Source of the DNA: Nilaparvata lugens
Lineage: Eukaryota > Arthropoda > Insecta > Hemiptera > Delphacidae
DNA: 64,000 nt
Direction: 5' to 3'
Assembly (NCBI RefSeq): GCF_014356525.2
Contig: NC_052518.1
Span: 28,274,655 to 28,338,654, forward strand
Shown piece by piece: positions 27,001 to 42,000 of the stretch. Position 1 is the first letter of the stretch. Each line of letters opens with the position of its first letter. The notes beneath the pieces are model-generated. The model ran no database searches and was not told where the DNA came from. It saw only the letters and a list, made by a program, of their open reading frames with translations. A program made the translations under genes and the position numbers.

Positions 27001-30000
27001 CCACCTAAAACTCACGGTTCACTCATCTCTCATCATAATGCCAATAATCACCCACACACAAGCCCAGGATTGTTGTGGGCATCAACCTCACAGAAACAAA
27101 AAGAAACAAAAGATTTCTGTTTTCAATGGACTCTAAATCTAACAATCCCATAAAATTCATTATCTAACACCAACTATTCTGGAGTGTTCATTTCTATTAG
27201 ATTTGATTAATTTTGCATAATTTAACAAATAAATTCAATATTTCCTCAATTATTTATATTTCAGAAATCACCCAGCAAGCAGATTGGACATTCGCTGAGA
27301 AAATCATTCCGGTGCGTTCCGGAAAAAGGAAAAGCTAGTATACCGAGGTTTCCTGAGGAGCCAGAGAAACCTTTGAACCTCTCGCATATTGTGTAAGTAC
27401 TATTAGTAAAAATAAAAACCTTCAATACTGTACTAGTAGTTTCTAAGTTTATTGAAAGTGCAGGGTATTTCTAATTGAAAGACCCATTTTCAAATAGATT
27501 TATCTATTAAAAAGGGTTTGACAACAATAAATCACATGTATACAGTAGTACTAAGAAATAAATCACAAAGTTACTAGATGTTGCCCAAAGTTACCCATGC
27601 ATGTAATGGAGATCATATTGGGCATTTAAGAACAATTGCGAAAAATGTATCATTTGGTTAATAAATTGATTTGGTATGTGATTTCCCTTTTAATTATTAT
27701 TACTCTGATTAGTAATACGCTATATTAATCAAGAAATAAAAATTAAATTTATTGCCACAAATTCATACAAATAATTATCACACGAAATCACCAGACTCAA
27801 TCCGAGAGAAATCAAATATTAAGTCTTAAAATACAGAGATTGCAAATAAATTATATTAGGTGCAGCAGTGAAGTAAACGATTTTGAAACCCTGCAAATAA
27901 ATAAATTATTGTTCTTGTCTAAATCTTGTAGCTTCTACATTACCATTTACATATTGGGCACCCGATAAATCCACAAATAATAAATAAAAAGTCTTTCTCT
28001 TTACAGTGTCAAACAAGTTCCTTAATAGTGTCATACAAATCTCTTTACAGTGTCAGTCACAGTCTCATTAATGGTTATTTTAGAATCATATTCTATTGAG
28101 AGCGAAAAGGAATGTTCAGTTACAGTGAATATGCTAACAGGAAACTTTCTTATCCTCTGTTTCCTTGATAAGATTGCATACCACACTGTCTGTAACTTTG
28201 ACACTGGAAAGAGACTTATCGTGTATTCTCTGTGGATTTTCTGGTGCAGGAGCTACAAGATGGCAGAATTCGCGCTCCCTTACCACGACAACAGACTTGC
28301 ATTGTTTCCTTGTCTGCTGGTGATGAGCTGCAGAATCAACTTCTACACCTATTTCTTTCTATTACAAAATTAACCAAATAATTTCGTTATTGGTGTTTTA
28401 TTATCTGTCACTGTTCTATCTTTTGATTATTGTATCTGAAGAAATAGTGAACTTGAATTTTACGATTCTTGCATTTGCAGACCTCCATCTCCCCTACCAT
28501 CTCATAATGGTTTTCCTGAAAGTGTGTACATGGCGATGGCGTCCCCCTTCGATATGGGCTCCATTGACAGTCGTTCAACTGCTAGGAGGTAAGCTATTTT
28601 ATTGAAAAAAGTAAAACAATAAGAGAATTTATTTAAAATTAGAATAATAGAATGAAAGCAAACATGATTTGTATTGACAAGGTTCGTCGTTTCAGGGTTG
28701 GTATTGTTATAAATAGACCGTTCAGGAAAGCTTTTGTTTTCAAGTAACCACATAGAATAAGGTTGCAGGTTGTCAAAGGGGGGAGGCATGAGGGGGGCCA
28801 CGGATTTAACCCTGTTTCGGGAAATGACGCCGCCTGGAAGCAAAGCAATTACAGCGTTAATGGCAACTCTTGTATTGTAATATTGTTTAGGGAGCAACAA
28901 GCCACACTCGATTCCCAACTCTGGAATAAGAACTATCCCAGCCCAAAAACGAGTTCGCTATAAATACTAGTCAATATTGCAAAATTTCATGAGAAACTTG
29001 AGAGTTATTTGGATTCCAATGGAGAACATTTTCAATAAATATTTTTTCACTTATTGTACAGTATATGACAACTTTTTACTCCACATTTATGACCATTGAA
29101 TTGAAAAAAAAAATAATTTTCTCAAAGAATTAGTCACCTATTGAAATCATCCCGTTACACTGAAACACCCTATATTTTCAATTCAAATTGTTTGAAACTT
29201 TTAGGACGAATCAAATTTGTATTGAGGGGATGAAGCAAAGAAATTTCAATTATTTAATTGCTATGAAGCTCTTGTTATAATGAATTGAAGAAAATCAAAA
29301 TGAATAATTCTATAAAATCCGTAAAGATTTCTACAACTTCAATTTATTTGTTTATTTCAAAGGATTCAGTTAATTTGAAGTTTAAAAAGAACAGTGAAAA
29401 TTCGATGAACGTTTCTCCACGAAAAATGGCTAACCCTCACACGATAACCCTTACTATTTAGTAGCGTTCGTCGAAATTCCTTCAGCTATCATCTCTGTTG
29501 TCAATACTGGCAGTTACACATGTCTTTGGGTTAGGCAATTTGATAGCATTATCGATTTGGATTTTCTATATTAATTATTATACGGATTTTTTAGAATCGC
29601 TTATCGAGATCTGTTAGTTTTTTTACAAGAAGTGCTTTTTGAAAGATCCATGGTTGTGTAACCGCCCCCAGATGGGAGGGGGGGGGGGTAGAAGAGAGAT
29701 CTCTAAATTCTAAAGGGTGAGTCATGGGACTTTATTAACCACAAACTTTTGCTTTTTATTGAACTTCTAGATTTTATTGAATTAATTAATTTAATTTAAA
29801 TTTGGACCACAAATAATCTGTTTCGTTTCATTGCTCATTCTACATAACTGCCTGTAAGATTTTGCTAACTGTTCGCCTGGAATTCTAACTGTTTACAAAG
29901 GAAGCGTGATCTTTATTTATTCAACTACTACAATGAGTAATTGAGGACTCGGTCAATTTGGGTTTCTAAAGCATGAGATAAACAGTATAATGGCACTCGC

Positions 30001-33000
30001 TATCTTTAGAACTATTAATCTCATCGCGACTGAAACTTTGCTCTTCTCTACGTTGTTGATGTTTATTTCACTAACAAACAAATATTTATGTAATAGTGTG
30101 AAATTGAGTGGGTATATTGTAGTTGTTTTTTGTGTGTCTTATTTTTCAGGTTTTTGAACTGGAATGAACTTTGATTCGTACTTTCAGATTTTAGTGTGAG
30201 AATATTTGACCATGCTTATTGAATTTGCTAACTTGTTGCTCAGTTGTCGAAATTAAAGCAATTTTCGTGCATTTTTCAAAATCAGTTTCAATTTCTTGTC
30301 GAAAAAGCTACTGTATTTGGGGTACGACCATTGACCTTTTTGCAGCTTTGGCTTTTCCACTGGAAGTTATGCTCAGCGCTCGTGGAGGGGGAATAATTTT
30401 CAGTGAATAGGCCGCAGTTCGTATTGAGACGTAACCTGAAAAACATCATGTAACGGTGTGCGAGCCTCGGTCCTCTGAATGGGTCTGTTACCCATCCAGA
30501 GGGACAAATTAAAACGTTTTTCGGTAATCAGTAATTTTGATTTAGTAAAAGTCCAAATTAGATAGAATCAGTAGATGTAAAAAGTTAATTGTGTGCGTGA
30601 ATTTAAGTAGAGTGTAGTAAGTTTCATAACGTCTGAGTTCATTGAGTTTTGGATTATGTGTTCTCAAAAGTAAAGTTTAGATATTTTAAAAATGGTGAGT
30701 GCCAAACTCTTGTTTTTTTCGTATTATAGCTCAAAATTTAGTACATAGAATGACCGAGGCCCTAATTTAGTTGCAGCAAGTTAGCAGATTCCCAAAATGT
30801 ATAGATTGAAATTTAATATACCTTCTTTTTCTGAATCAGTTACTGAGTAACTCTGTTTGAAAATTTGACATGATTTATATTGATTCGTAAACGAATTCAA
30901 TAAACCTGACGTTAAAGTTTGAAAGTATTTTTTCAATCAAGTTCCTGACTCGTAGTTGCTAGTTGCTAATAGGTGACAATCAAATAGTTATGATAATCTG
31001 TGCATTTGGATGAACGAATTCACTATAAGCTCCCAACCAATCAAGGATTCAAATACCGGTAGATGATAGCAGTAAACTTTAGCAAATAGTATAGAAGAGA
31101 AGAAATACCCTCCTCCGTTTACATTGATAAACCATAAAATACATACACAATTCAAACTACTTTAAATAAGTTCACGATATCGGTCGAATCAAACATTTTG
31201 AAAATTTATACACAACTTATATTTCACCACATGTAATACGTTCAATTAGAGCCTTCTTGGCCCGAGGCTACCTCTAGATTTTAATCTGATTACGGCCGCG
31301 GCTTGATTAGAACAGAACTTTTCCACGCAAATTATGTTCACCTTCCACCAACGAGACGACGGTCCACGTGGAGACAGAGCACAATTCCATGGGAAAGGAA
31401 AATGCAAGTTTGAAATATTCCCAAATACTCGTGTATTTTTCATCGCTAATGGAAATTCAGTTGCGTGAGAATACTTCAACCCTGCATAAAATTTGAGTCT
31501 TCCCGGTTGCAAGTTAGCAAAATCTTAATATGAGAAAATTATTTTTCAACAGAAAAATAAATTTCTCACGACAAGGAAAGTCACACTGAAAATTAAACTA
31601 AATGAACAGGGAATAGGAAAGGAAAACGGAAAACTTAGGGTGTGGGTTAAACTAATAGGGAAGTATGGGGGCAAGTTTCCTAACTGGCCTAACATACTCA
31701 CCAGAGTTAGTTTTCTAGATTGATAAAGTCATAATTCTACACCTGTTTAAATGAACCCAATCAATGATTTCAATAATCATCACCATTACAGTAGTATATT
31801 CGTTCTAAGTTTCTCGTGAACGATTAAATTGTGAATATGATACTATTTTCAGTCCTGGTAAATATACAATGGGTGTGGAATCTTCAAGGCATGACGATGA
31901 ACATAAACTGATTGCCAGATATGCAGCTAGATTAGCAGCCGAAGCTAGATCAGTTGTAAGTTTATATAATAAATTCATCTATTCTTACTTTACGTTATTT
32001 ATACTCTGCTACAATCAGAATTGATGAAATTTATTTTCATCTAGCGTATGGTCGATTCTGAAATAAACATGGTACTTATATGAATACTCATCCACATCCC
32101 CGGTATTCAAGCAGCTGTGTAGTAGCTAGATAACAGAGTCGTACTGAGTTGAGTTTTAGTCTGAGCGTCGTTTATAAATACGGGGCTGAATCGTTTTTCA
32201 ATACGATTTAATACTTAATAATAATAATATTTAATACTTCAATACTTTCAATTATATCGTTAATTCCAAACAATGTTTAGAGTCAAGATTCTAATCAATT
32301 TGTAGATTTTGTGAAACTCAAAAATAGATTAATATGACATTACTGCTTTAGCTATTGAAAATATTTCTGAAAAAACATGTGAAGTCTTGGAAACAGTTCA
32401 GGTCCCTGAAAAAGAAGAATTGACTATATCAAACTTGTATTATTTTTTATTTCTTCCATACTCGTCCATAATTATTCAAGATTTCGTTGAATTTTTATGA
32501 TTGTAATGTTATTATATACGAGAATAAAATTGTACTTGAATAAAATCTTTAATGCCCTCGTTATCCATAGTCTTGTTTGATGAAGCTTTATTCACGATTA
32601 TTTTATGATTTCCATTGTCATTCTCATTAATGGTTATAATCATAAATTAAACTTTGATCTAAAATCAGATATTATCATCCTGTAATGTCGTTTGTGCAAC
32701 TGATATATTTTCTGAGTGGTTATGTGTTTCTTCAGTTTCAATGAACTGCTTGATTCAAAATTGTTTTTCCAGTTGTGAGTTTAATTCATTTTACGTTTTA
32801 TTGCAGGGTAGAACTCCTTCCGAAAGTTCTTTGAGTCTTGATACATCCAGGGCTCAAAGGGAACTTATTTCACAGCTTGAAGCAAAAAATCGTGAAATAA
32901 TTAAAGAAATAGCAAGGCTGAGGTAAGAAAAAAAAATTAGTAGTATTTTGTACTTCAATATGACAGTATGACGGCTTTCTTGTCAGTTCATCATTGAAGC

Positions 33001-36000
33001 TTGCTAAGTGTACTATAGTGTATAGTACCTATTTCAAGATGTAGGTTATGAAATCCAATAAATATTATTATTGTATTGAATTATCCAATTTATTTACTGT
33101 AATAAAAATATAATTTTATAGGTTCATTTGGGATCCAGTTTATCGAAAGGTATACAGTTGTCAGCTTGACTACAAAAACAACAACTACAAACTAGTTGTG
33201 ATATAATAAAATGAAAATCTTAGTTGTGATTTAATAAAATGAAAATCTTACTTGATATCTTTTGTTGTATTTCAATAATTTCAGTAGCCCTATAGAGAAA
33301 AGTGAGTAGATTATAGTAGTTGTAATGATGGGTTATGTTCTCATTATTAGTGTGTTTGTATATTGTGCTTAACTAATGTCTCTGCCAGTTCAGGTTATGT
33401 TTAAAAATGCAAAAAATGTTCATCATTTAAATTAGGGTGGATTATTAAATTTAAATAGACCTATAATATGACAATTCTCGTTAAATTTGAAATATTAGTG
33501 AGAAAGTTCATATTAATACATGGTGTAGTTATGGCGAGATTATGCGTAAAACCTATCAGCAACCTTATCTTTATTTATATAGAGAGGAGGATAGGAGAGA
33601 AGAAGAAATATCTCACTGTACTGCTCCATTTCCAATTCTTTATTGATTCTTCATTACAAATTATATTGTATTGCCAGGTCTTTCAAGACCATTGCATACT
33701 AACACTACATTTTTTATTAAAACAAATTAAAAAATTAACTTAATCAGAATAGATAATACAATTTTTTTAGATGAGTAGAAAACTTTTAGAAACGAAGTGT
33801 AGAACTTGTTTTTATATACAGACTAGTAGGTAACCCGTGCTCTGTAAGGGAATATAACAAACTTGACAGACTGAATACTTGACCTACTGAAATCTTGAAT
33901 TTAAATATATATATCCAACCTCGGTAAATCAAGAATCAAAATGCCAAATTTCAAGTTAATCAGTCCAGTAGTTCAGATGTGATTATGTCATTCGTGAATT
34001 TCCCATCCCGTACGTGTATAAGCCGATTCTTTTTTTATCTTCTATCTATCTATATATATAAAAGCGAAATGACACTGACTCACTGACTGACTCACTAACT
34101 CACTCACTCCCAGAACTAAAAATCTACCGGACCAAAAACGTTCAAATTTGGTAGGTATGTTAAGTTGGCCCTTTAGAGGCGTAATAAGAACGGATTTGGA
34201 AAAAAAATCAAAGATACGCCCAAAATCTGCGTTTTCCAGCGTTTTCTCAGCTTTATCGAGAACAAATGAACAGAAAATGTTCAAATTTAGTGCAGAAGCT
34301 CAGCTAGGGTGTAATAATGTTGTGTTAGAAGGAATTTGCAATAACGTCAAAGATACGCCCAAAATTAGCGGTTTTTTTTTTTTTGCTTTTTCTCAGATTT
34401 ATCGAGAACAAATGAACAGAAATTGTTCAAATTTAGTACAGAGGCTAAGCTAGGGTGTGATAATGATGTGTTAGAAGGAATTTAAAATAACGCCAAAGAT
34501 ACGCCCATATTTAACGGTTTTTTGCGTTTTCTCAGTTCTTTCATCAAGTAATATACAGAAAATGTTCAAATTTGGTACAGAGGTTTAGTTAGCTAGGGTC
34601 TAAAAATTTTGTGATGAGGTGACTTTGATATTTCCATGTATGGTATCTCTACAGCTTTCATTGTAATATAATATAAAATTTTCAATAAACTTCCTGTTGT
34701 TTTCTTTGGCAAATAAATGTATAGATTCGACTATTGTGTAAAATAATGTTAATTTTATAACGGTTACTGAAATACATTTACCTTGTTCCAGAAGACAACA
34801 GGAAATGGAATGCGGTTTTGAAGAGAACCCAGCCTTGATGTCAGAGTTAAGAGCACTGAGACAAAGAAAGGATGAGCTGGAGAGTCATCTAAACTCACTG
34901 CAAGACTCGCGTCGTCACCTCATGGTTCAACTAGAGGGACTCATGAAGCTGCTAAAGGTTAGCACATAATAGTTAAATCGTTAAATGTGATCCTTATGTA
35001 CTTCTATACATATTTTTCACGTACACCTTACATACGTTTCCCATCAACTGATTGCAAAGATATCAATTGCTTAATTACTGAAAAGATTTTGACCTCGCAT
35101 TTCATTTACTCTGCACTCTGGTCCAATCTCGATAATGATATAGAATATTTATTTTCGATACTCTCGAATAGCAATTTGTTATTAAAGTTAAATAGGTTTC
35201 TCAATAATCGAAATTTTGTATTTGCAGTTAAACAATAGATTCAAACTTCTATGTACTGTTTGTTGAGCTCCAGATCAACAAACTCTAAGATGTACGCAAT
35301 ATATGGTTGTTGAACTTCTTAGTTGCTTTATTAGTACATAAAATTGCTCTATTAGACATTTTTATTATTATTCAATAATAGGTGGAGTGGTGGGAAAAAG
35401 TTGTGTTTGCATCATGAGTTCAAAAATGTGGCCAAATTTGACAAATTAAATCAAATTTATCGCTAAATTCTTATAAATAATTCACAAATATATGGACAAA
35501 AAATTCAGTTTCATAGATTGGAAATTTACTAACAAAATTACAAAAGCTTTCATTGAAACTAAATAATCTAATACATGTGTATAATATTGGTGTTGCCAGC
35601 AAAACAAAGTTTGTGCGCTAGCAACGACCTTTCAGTAAGCATTCCAATGAGAAAAAAGTAACTGTATGAAACAAAAAAATTAGCAAACTTTTTAACAAAA
35701 AATTAGCATACACTTTCAAAAAAGAAAAAGAAAAAAAACATGATAGGGGAGTAGTTCATAGTATAAACATAAACGTTAACAAAATATAATCGTTAAACAA
35801 ATATTCATTTTGATATATCAAGAATTTGAAATACAGTACAGGACACAATTATATAAATTGAATTCAGTTTGCGAGACAACTTTCAGGTAGTAAAGGGGAA
35901 ATAAAACATGAAAATAAAGAATTTATAAATGCCTAGGATTAAAATATTTTGGCTACTACATTTACGGTCTTGGTCCAGTTCTCAATTTTCATTTTAAGTG

Positions 36001-39000
36001 CTTTTGAGGGTTTTATTTTTATAAAATGTTCTGGAATAATATTTATTAGTTTATTTACTGTGTAGTTTATTGTCTTCTGCATAATAGTTGAGTCAGTTCG
36101 AGGAACAATATATCTATTTGCAGATCTGAAAATATAATTATTTTGATGCAGTGTGAAGAGATATATATGATTACTGATATATATAATGAGATTTCCAATA
36201 AATAGCTGTCTGACTGTCATGACTCCAAATTCTAGAAAAAGTTGGTGACTAGGGTATCGTCTGTGCATTCCCAAGGCTGCCTTGAGAATACCCTTTGAAT
36301 AACATTCAATTTTTTAAAATGTGCATTGAATGCATCACATCACACCCTAATTCCATACTGGAAGACCGACTCTACGTATACCAGTCTACTTAGACCTTCG
36401 TCTTCGAGTAAGCTCAAATTATAAAATTTAAGGATCATAAATTTCATTTTGCTAAACATACTATTCATATGCTCATTCCATCTTAAATGAGGGTCCAGAG
36501 TATATACTTTGTTTTGGTCACGTTTTCCAAAATGGGACAAGAGCAAGCCAGTTGATTACGATTGCTACCGTTCAAGCAATTTATATTGTGTACTCTCACT
36601 ACATTCAATTGAAGTCTGATATCATCGGGTTGAGTACTTGAGCTTAGTGAAAAAGTCATATAAACGCTCTTCGAGTAATTCAGTGTGAACGCAATTCTCA
36701 CAAGCCACATTCTCACACCAGAGAGTCCGATGTTGGTTAAGGATATCACATTGTCCCATGAAGTCCCCGTAAAAACCAATGCAGTATCATCAGCATAAGA
36801 CAAAACTCTACATCCCTTGATAGGAAGACTTAATAGATCATCTATATAAACTAAAAATAAAATTGGAGATAGAACTGTACCCTAGGGTAAGCCAAATTCT
36901 GTTGAAGTTATTTTGCTCTATTTTCCATTCAGAACATTTGTGTTCTGTTCCCCAAATAACCAGCAAGCTGATATGTGGGACAGTATCAAAAATGCTCTGG
37001 CTAAGTCCAGAAACACAGCCAAAGATTTTTTGTGTTGAAATTAGATGTTATTTCTTTTACAAGTTCAGTCATGGCATCCTCAGTACTCTTATTTTCTTGG
37101 AAGACATATTGATACTGGTTTATTAAATTGAACTTTTTTAAATATGAGACAATCTGTTCTTTTATTATTTTTTTCAAAAACTTTGGATAAATTACTTATG
37201 AGACTTATTGGACGATAATTACCTGGATTCGTTTTGTCCCCAGATTTATGCAATGGGATTATGTTTGCAATTTTAAAATGTCTTGGAAAATGTCCAGTTT
37301 CCATACATCTATTGAAAATTAATGTTAGGGGCTGAACTATTAAAGTTGCTATTATGGATAATAATAAACAATTTATTTGTTCAAAGTAATCATACATATA
37401 GAGTTGAGCCAACAATCATGCTGTTTTCTAATACAATCAGACTACTAACATTAAGGAAACATAGATGAATTTAATCAGCTTGCTGATATATCATCTGTTG
37501 AGTTGCTCAGCTTCATCTTATCAACTGGTCATTTGAAATATATATTCTTTCATGGAGGCACTGGTAGTATGAATTTTCTTGATATTCCCGAAGCAGAACG
37601 ACCGGATGAGAACGAATGTCCAAGAGGCTATCTACCAGAAGATGATATGAACAATAGATTTGTCAATTGCATGATAGAACTTAGAAATCTTTTACAGCAA
37701 TACGATAGAGTCAATGGAACAATTTTCAAAGAAGTTTTGCTGACACTCCAAAGCACAAATATACATGATTCTTCGGCTGTTTTCAGAGATATTCATTTGA
37801 GGGGTATGAATGTGTATAACAACGAACTGAAAATGTTTTTAAAACCATTAAGTTCAAAATACAGAATGGGGTTTAGTCTTGAGGGAGGCGGAATTTATGT
37901 ACCCTTCGATAAACACGATAAACACAGGTTCAAAACTAACGAAAAATATATTATTGTTAGTAGAGATGTTAAATGAGGAACTGATGTATTCTATCAACAA
38001 AGTTAATATAGCAAAATGTGTATTACCAAAGGTCAGATGGATAGATGGTGTACCTGGTAGTGGAAAAACACAACTAATTATAGAAAAGCATGAGCCATTG
38101 AAAGATCTCATATTAACTCAAACAAGGGCAGCAGTTAGAGAAATAATAGTAGCCATACAAAAAAATACGAGAATAAATATAGTTCTATAACCAATTCCAA
38201 CTATAGAACCGTGTCGTCATTTCTGATGAATGGACCGCACAACAAGAAATATAATCGTGTGTTTATCGATGAGGCCGTACTAATGCACGCAGGCTTCGTA
38301 GGATTCGTCTCTGCGCTGACGGACGCTGATGAAATAATTCTGTTTGGTGATTCGAGACAAATTTCGTACATTGAGAGAAGTGATTTACCGGCAATATGGA
38401 AACATATTTCTGTGTTTTCGGAGCCAAATCATTACCAATCAGTCTCTAACAGATGCACAGCTGCCTACTGTCGAATTACTACAATACATGTACTATATGC
38501 ACGAGGAACAAGATTATATGCTCAATCATGCCAACAATCAGTAACGGAGGCTATCATCAACTAGGACCAGAGACATTAATCCTTACATTTACACAGGCTG
38601 AGAAGCAAATGGTGATGGAAGCAGTGAATGATAAGATAAGGCTCCTGTCGGTTCACTCACAATACATGAAGCTCAGGGTCTAACATTCAAAGATGTTGTA
38701 TTGGTGAGGAAAAATATAAAGCCGTTAACTATTTACAACAGTATCCAACATGTGATCGTTGCACTGAGTAGGCATACCCGGTCTTTCAGATACTTATCAG
38801 TAGAGGGAAACTGGGATTGAAGACAGACTTTTTCGCTCGAAATCCCCTCCCCCCTCTCCCCCCTCGTCCATCCCGCCTCCCCTTCCCCCCGCCCGCAGGG
38901 TGGGGGGGTGTTCTAAAAATAGATTTCCCCTTCCCCTTGTCCAGTGGAGGTGAGGGGGTTGAAAAGAGAGGAAGATATCTTTCTCTCTCTCTCTTTCTAA

Positions 39001-42000
39001 AAATAGATTTCCCCTTCCCCTTGTCCAGTGGAGGTGAGGGGGTTGAAAAGAGAGGAAGATATCTTTCTCTCTCTCTCTTTCTCTCTCCCCTTCCCCTTGC
39101 CCTGTGGGGATGAGGGGGATGAAAAGAGATATCTCTCTCTCTCTCTCCCCTTGCCCAGGTGAGGGGAAAAAATTTCCCTTTTTGGAGGAAAAATTCCCTC
39201 TCTACAGATTGAATTGAGAAATTCTCTCCCAGTATAGATGAGGGGGAATAATTTCCCTTTGAGGGGGAAAAATTCCCTTGCTGACAGATTAAAGTGAATC
39301 CATATTACTCTATACTAGCGAATCCAGAGTGAGGTCAATGACTCTCTCTCTACATCTAATTGAATTGAGAAATTCTCTCTCTCTCGCATCTAATGCTATA
39401 AATCTCTACAATGATCTAAGTTCTTTTACATTTTTTATCTGCAATATCATACAAGCATTTCCAAAGTTCATCGGAATTTTTAACAACAGATAATGGCGAA
39501 TCATTTGTACAATCATAATGTAGATGTCCGCTGTCTAGAATATTGAGCAGTTCGAAAATCTCAGATAAAATCGAAAAGTGTACATTTTCTGTTTTTGTTA
39601 ACGGTAAATCAACATCTTGACATCCTGTTGAAAATTTAATATTCTTCGCAATTGAATCAAATTCATTAAATGAAATTGACATCAAGAGACAAGTTAATTT
39701 TTTGAATTTTGAAAAACCATAACACTGCATCTCGCAGATGTTTGACGTGTCTCGAATGAGGGGGAAAGATATATCTCTCTTTCTAAATTGATGAGATGCA
39801 CGTGTTATAGGGACTCGTGTCTGTATAAAAAAGATCACCCCACACGTGTTGTCTGGTCTAGCTCTAAGCAGCAACTAAACTAAAAAACGTGAATGGGATA
39901 TTGGAATGAAAAATCATTTGAAGGCAGAAAACGTTTATTTACACATTTCGGCACAACTATTCATAATTTCATCTTCAATTCTAATTAGCTTATCTATACA
40001 CAAATTATGAGGACGATAATAACATAGATAGTCTCTTATATCATTTAAATTAACCGTGCTTAGAAAAATGTCTTTCAATTGCTTCACCAAACTATAATTT
40101 TCAGGAGTTGATTTCCTAATTGCACTTTCACACTCATCGTACCAATCAATACAGTTTTTTAACCTCACTTCCAATTCGTTGTCAGCAGCCAACCACTTTC
40201 TCGGATCCATGTTGTTGAGCGAATGAAGAAAACTAAGTATAGGCAGGAACTATTATAGAGTAATTAAGTGGTCTTTCTTCATTAATTGACGACAGACAAC
40301 ATGTAGTGCTTTATGCAGTCTCAATGCATGCAGGCAATAAACACATTGTAGATCCTTTCCGTTGTAGAAGAATCCATAACGAGCAAAGTTTCTTTTCTGT
40401 GAAATTGTGTACATCGGAGCCATTTTCATACTTTGCATTCGATTGTTTTCGCACAAGAAATTATTTGTTTGATACATATTTTTAAACAACAAAGAATTAT
40501 AATGTTGGGCAGAGAATAAAGCACAGCGAGAATGTGGTCTATTTTTATGAATGTTGCACGCAGCATAACACCATGAACTAGTGAAAAAGCTGAAATCAGG
40601 TTTTGGAAAATCCTCTGGTATACATTGAACGTTGCTATGCAATCTTCTTAAAAACTTTGCTTTCTCAGTTCCTTTTGTGAAAATTTTCTCATAAGCTGCA
40701 AGGTAATCACGTATTAATGACTCACTGTATTCTAAATCTCCATCTTCCCATTTTATTTTATGATAGTGACGTTCTAACCATGTTACATCGTTATACAATT
40801 TTGCACTCAATTCTGTCTTTGCAAATGGTGATTTGAAATGTAACACAATATAATTATTAAACTGATCAATTATGGCAAGTTCTTTCACAATAATTTGATT
40901 ACAATCTTGTTTAAACCAGTGAAGATCAACCGTAGCAATTTTCGCACTCGCTTCCTTGTGCACTTCTTTCTCTTCGGTGGGGTCAATGAATCCTTTGTCT
41001 TTCTCCCTCCCCTCAGCGGCGGCGGACTCCTCGAATCCTTCGTCTTTCTCTTCTCGTGTCTCCTCCACCTCCAGCGGCTTCGGTGTACTTGCTTCATAAT
41101 AGAAACTATCAAGATCGCACTGAATACCAATAGAGCGAGTTTGTGGCTTGTCCAAAATATCAGAACACAAAGAATAGGACATGTTGCCTGTTCAAAGGTG
41201 AAACTGATAATGAACTAAATTGAGCAGAATGCACACCTTATATAGGCGGCGCGCTCTATCAATAAAATTACTGAACTTCTTTCACCATGCTAGTGAGAGG
41301 TGTGTACTCCATCACACGATCGCTAATTAAGACGCAATACACGGAAGTATTTGCAGGTACTGCACTATTAAATTCCATTTCAATACAAACATCTGTCGAT
41401 GATTTCAAATGACTTGGTTGGTGTGAACAATCTACAACAATCAGCGGTGTTGATTCACAAAACGTTTTAAAGTCAATTTCTGTTCCGAGTTCGCTATTGA
41501 TTGAATGATTATAATACGAGGGCGCGAAATCCAGGAACATCCGGTATAAAACTTCCTTCTTACCTAGCAGATTTTCATATGGATAATACTCACTGTTCAA
41601 ATATACTTTAACATTGTAAATACCGCAGCTATCGAAATTAGATATTGATTTTTTAATTTTATTCTTACGATCAGTTTGAAATGCAATTATAACGTATTTT
41701 GGACTATCAAAACTCGATGTGGTACGAACTGCCCAAGAATGGTTAAGTGAATTTTGCAAATTTGGTAATTCACAAATTTCCCAATGGCGGAAACCTAATT
41801 TCAGTGGAGTGTCAGCATCGAGCAGTCTCAAAAATTTCAGTCTTACATGATCTTCTAAAGTTATGTAGGGCATTCTCCATTGCAGTTTTGTAATTTTCAC
41901 ACTAACGCTTGTTCCACTTGCAGACACAACACAATTTAGATCTGTCGGTGACCTCAATAAGACGAGTTCCTGTTTCAAATTTAAAATTATTCTTTGAAAA

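Noticed and set aside
28050..28373. 107-codon ORF in a Dyb intron
   Set aside because: No motif, no splice signals joining it to Dyb in phase, and composition of random AT-rich DNA.
34148..34453. 101-codon ORF in a Dyb intron
   Set aside because: Lies wholly in the dispersed repeat and repeats its own phrases at about 120-165 bp intervals.
37879..37970. ORF overlapping the EVE with a short protein-like start
   Set aside because: The first ~30 codons are the wrong frame of the helicase region; only the part after about 37970 is homologous-looking.
38817..39113. Proline/serine-rich ORF in the left terminal repeat, and similar minus-strand ORFs at 57766-58156
   Set aside because: Produced by the pyrimidine-rich terminal repeat; they repeat the same subunit and have no independent start context.
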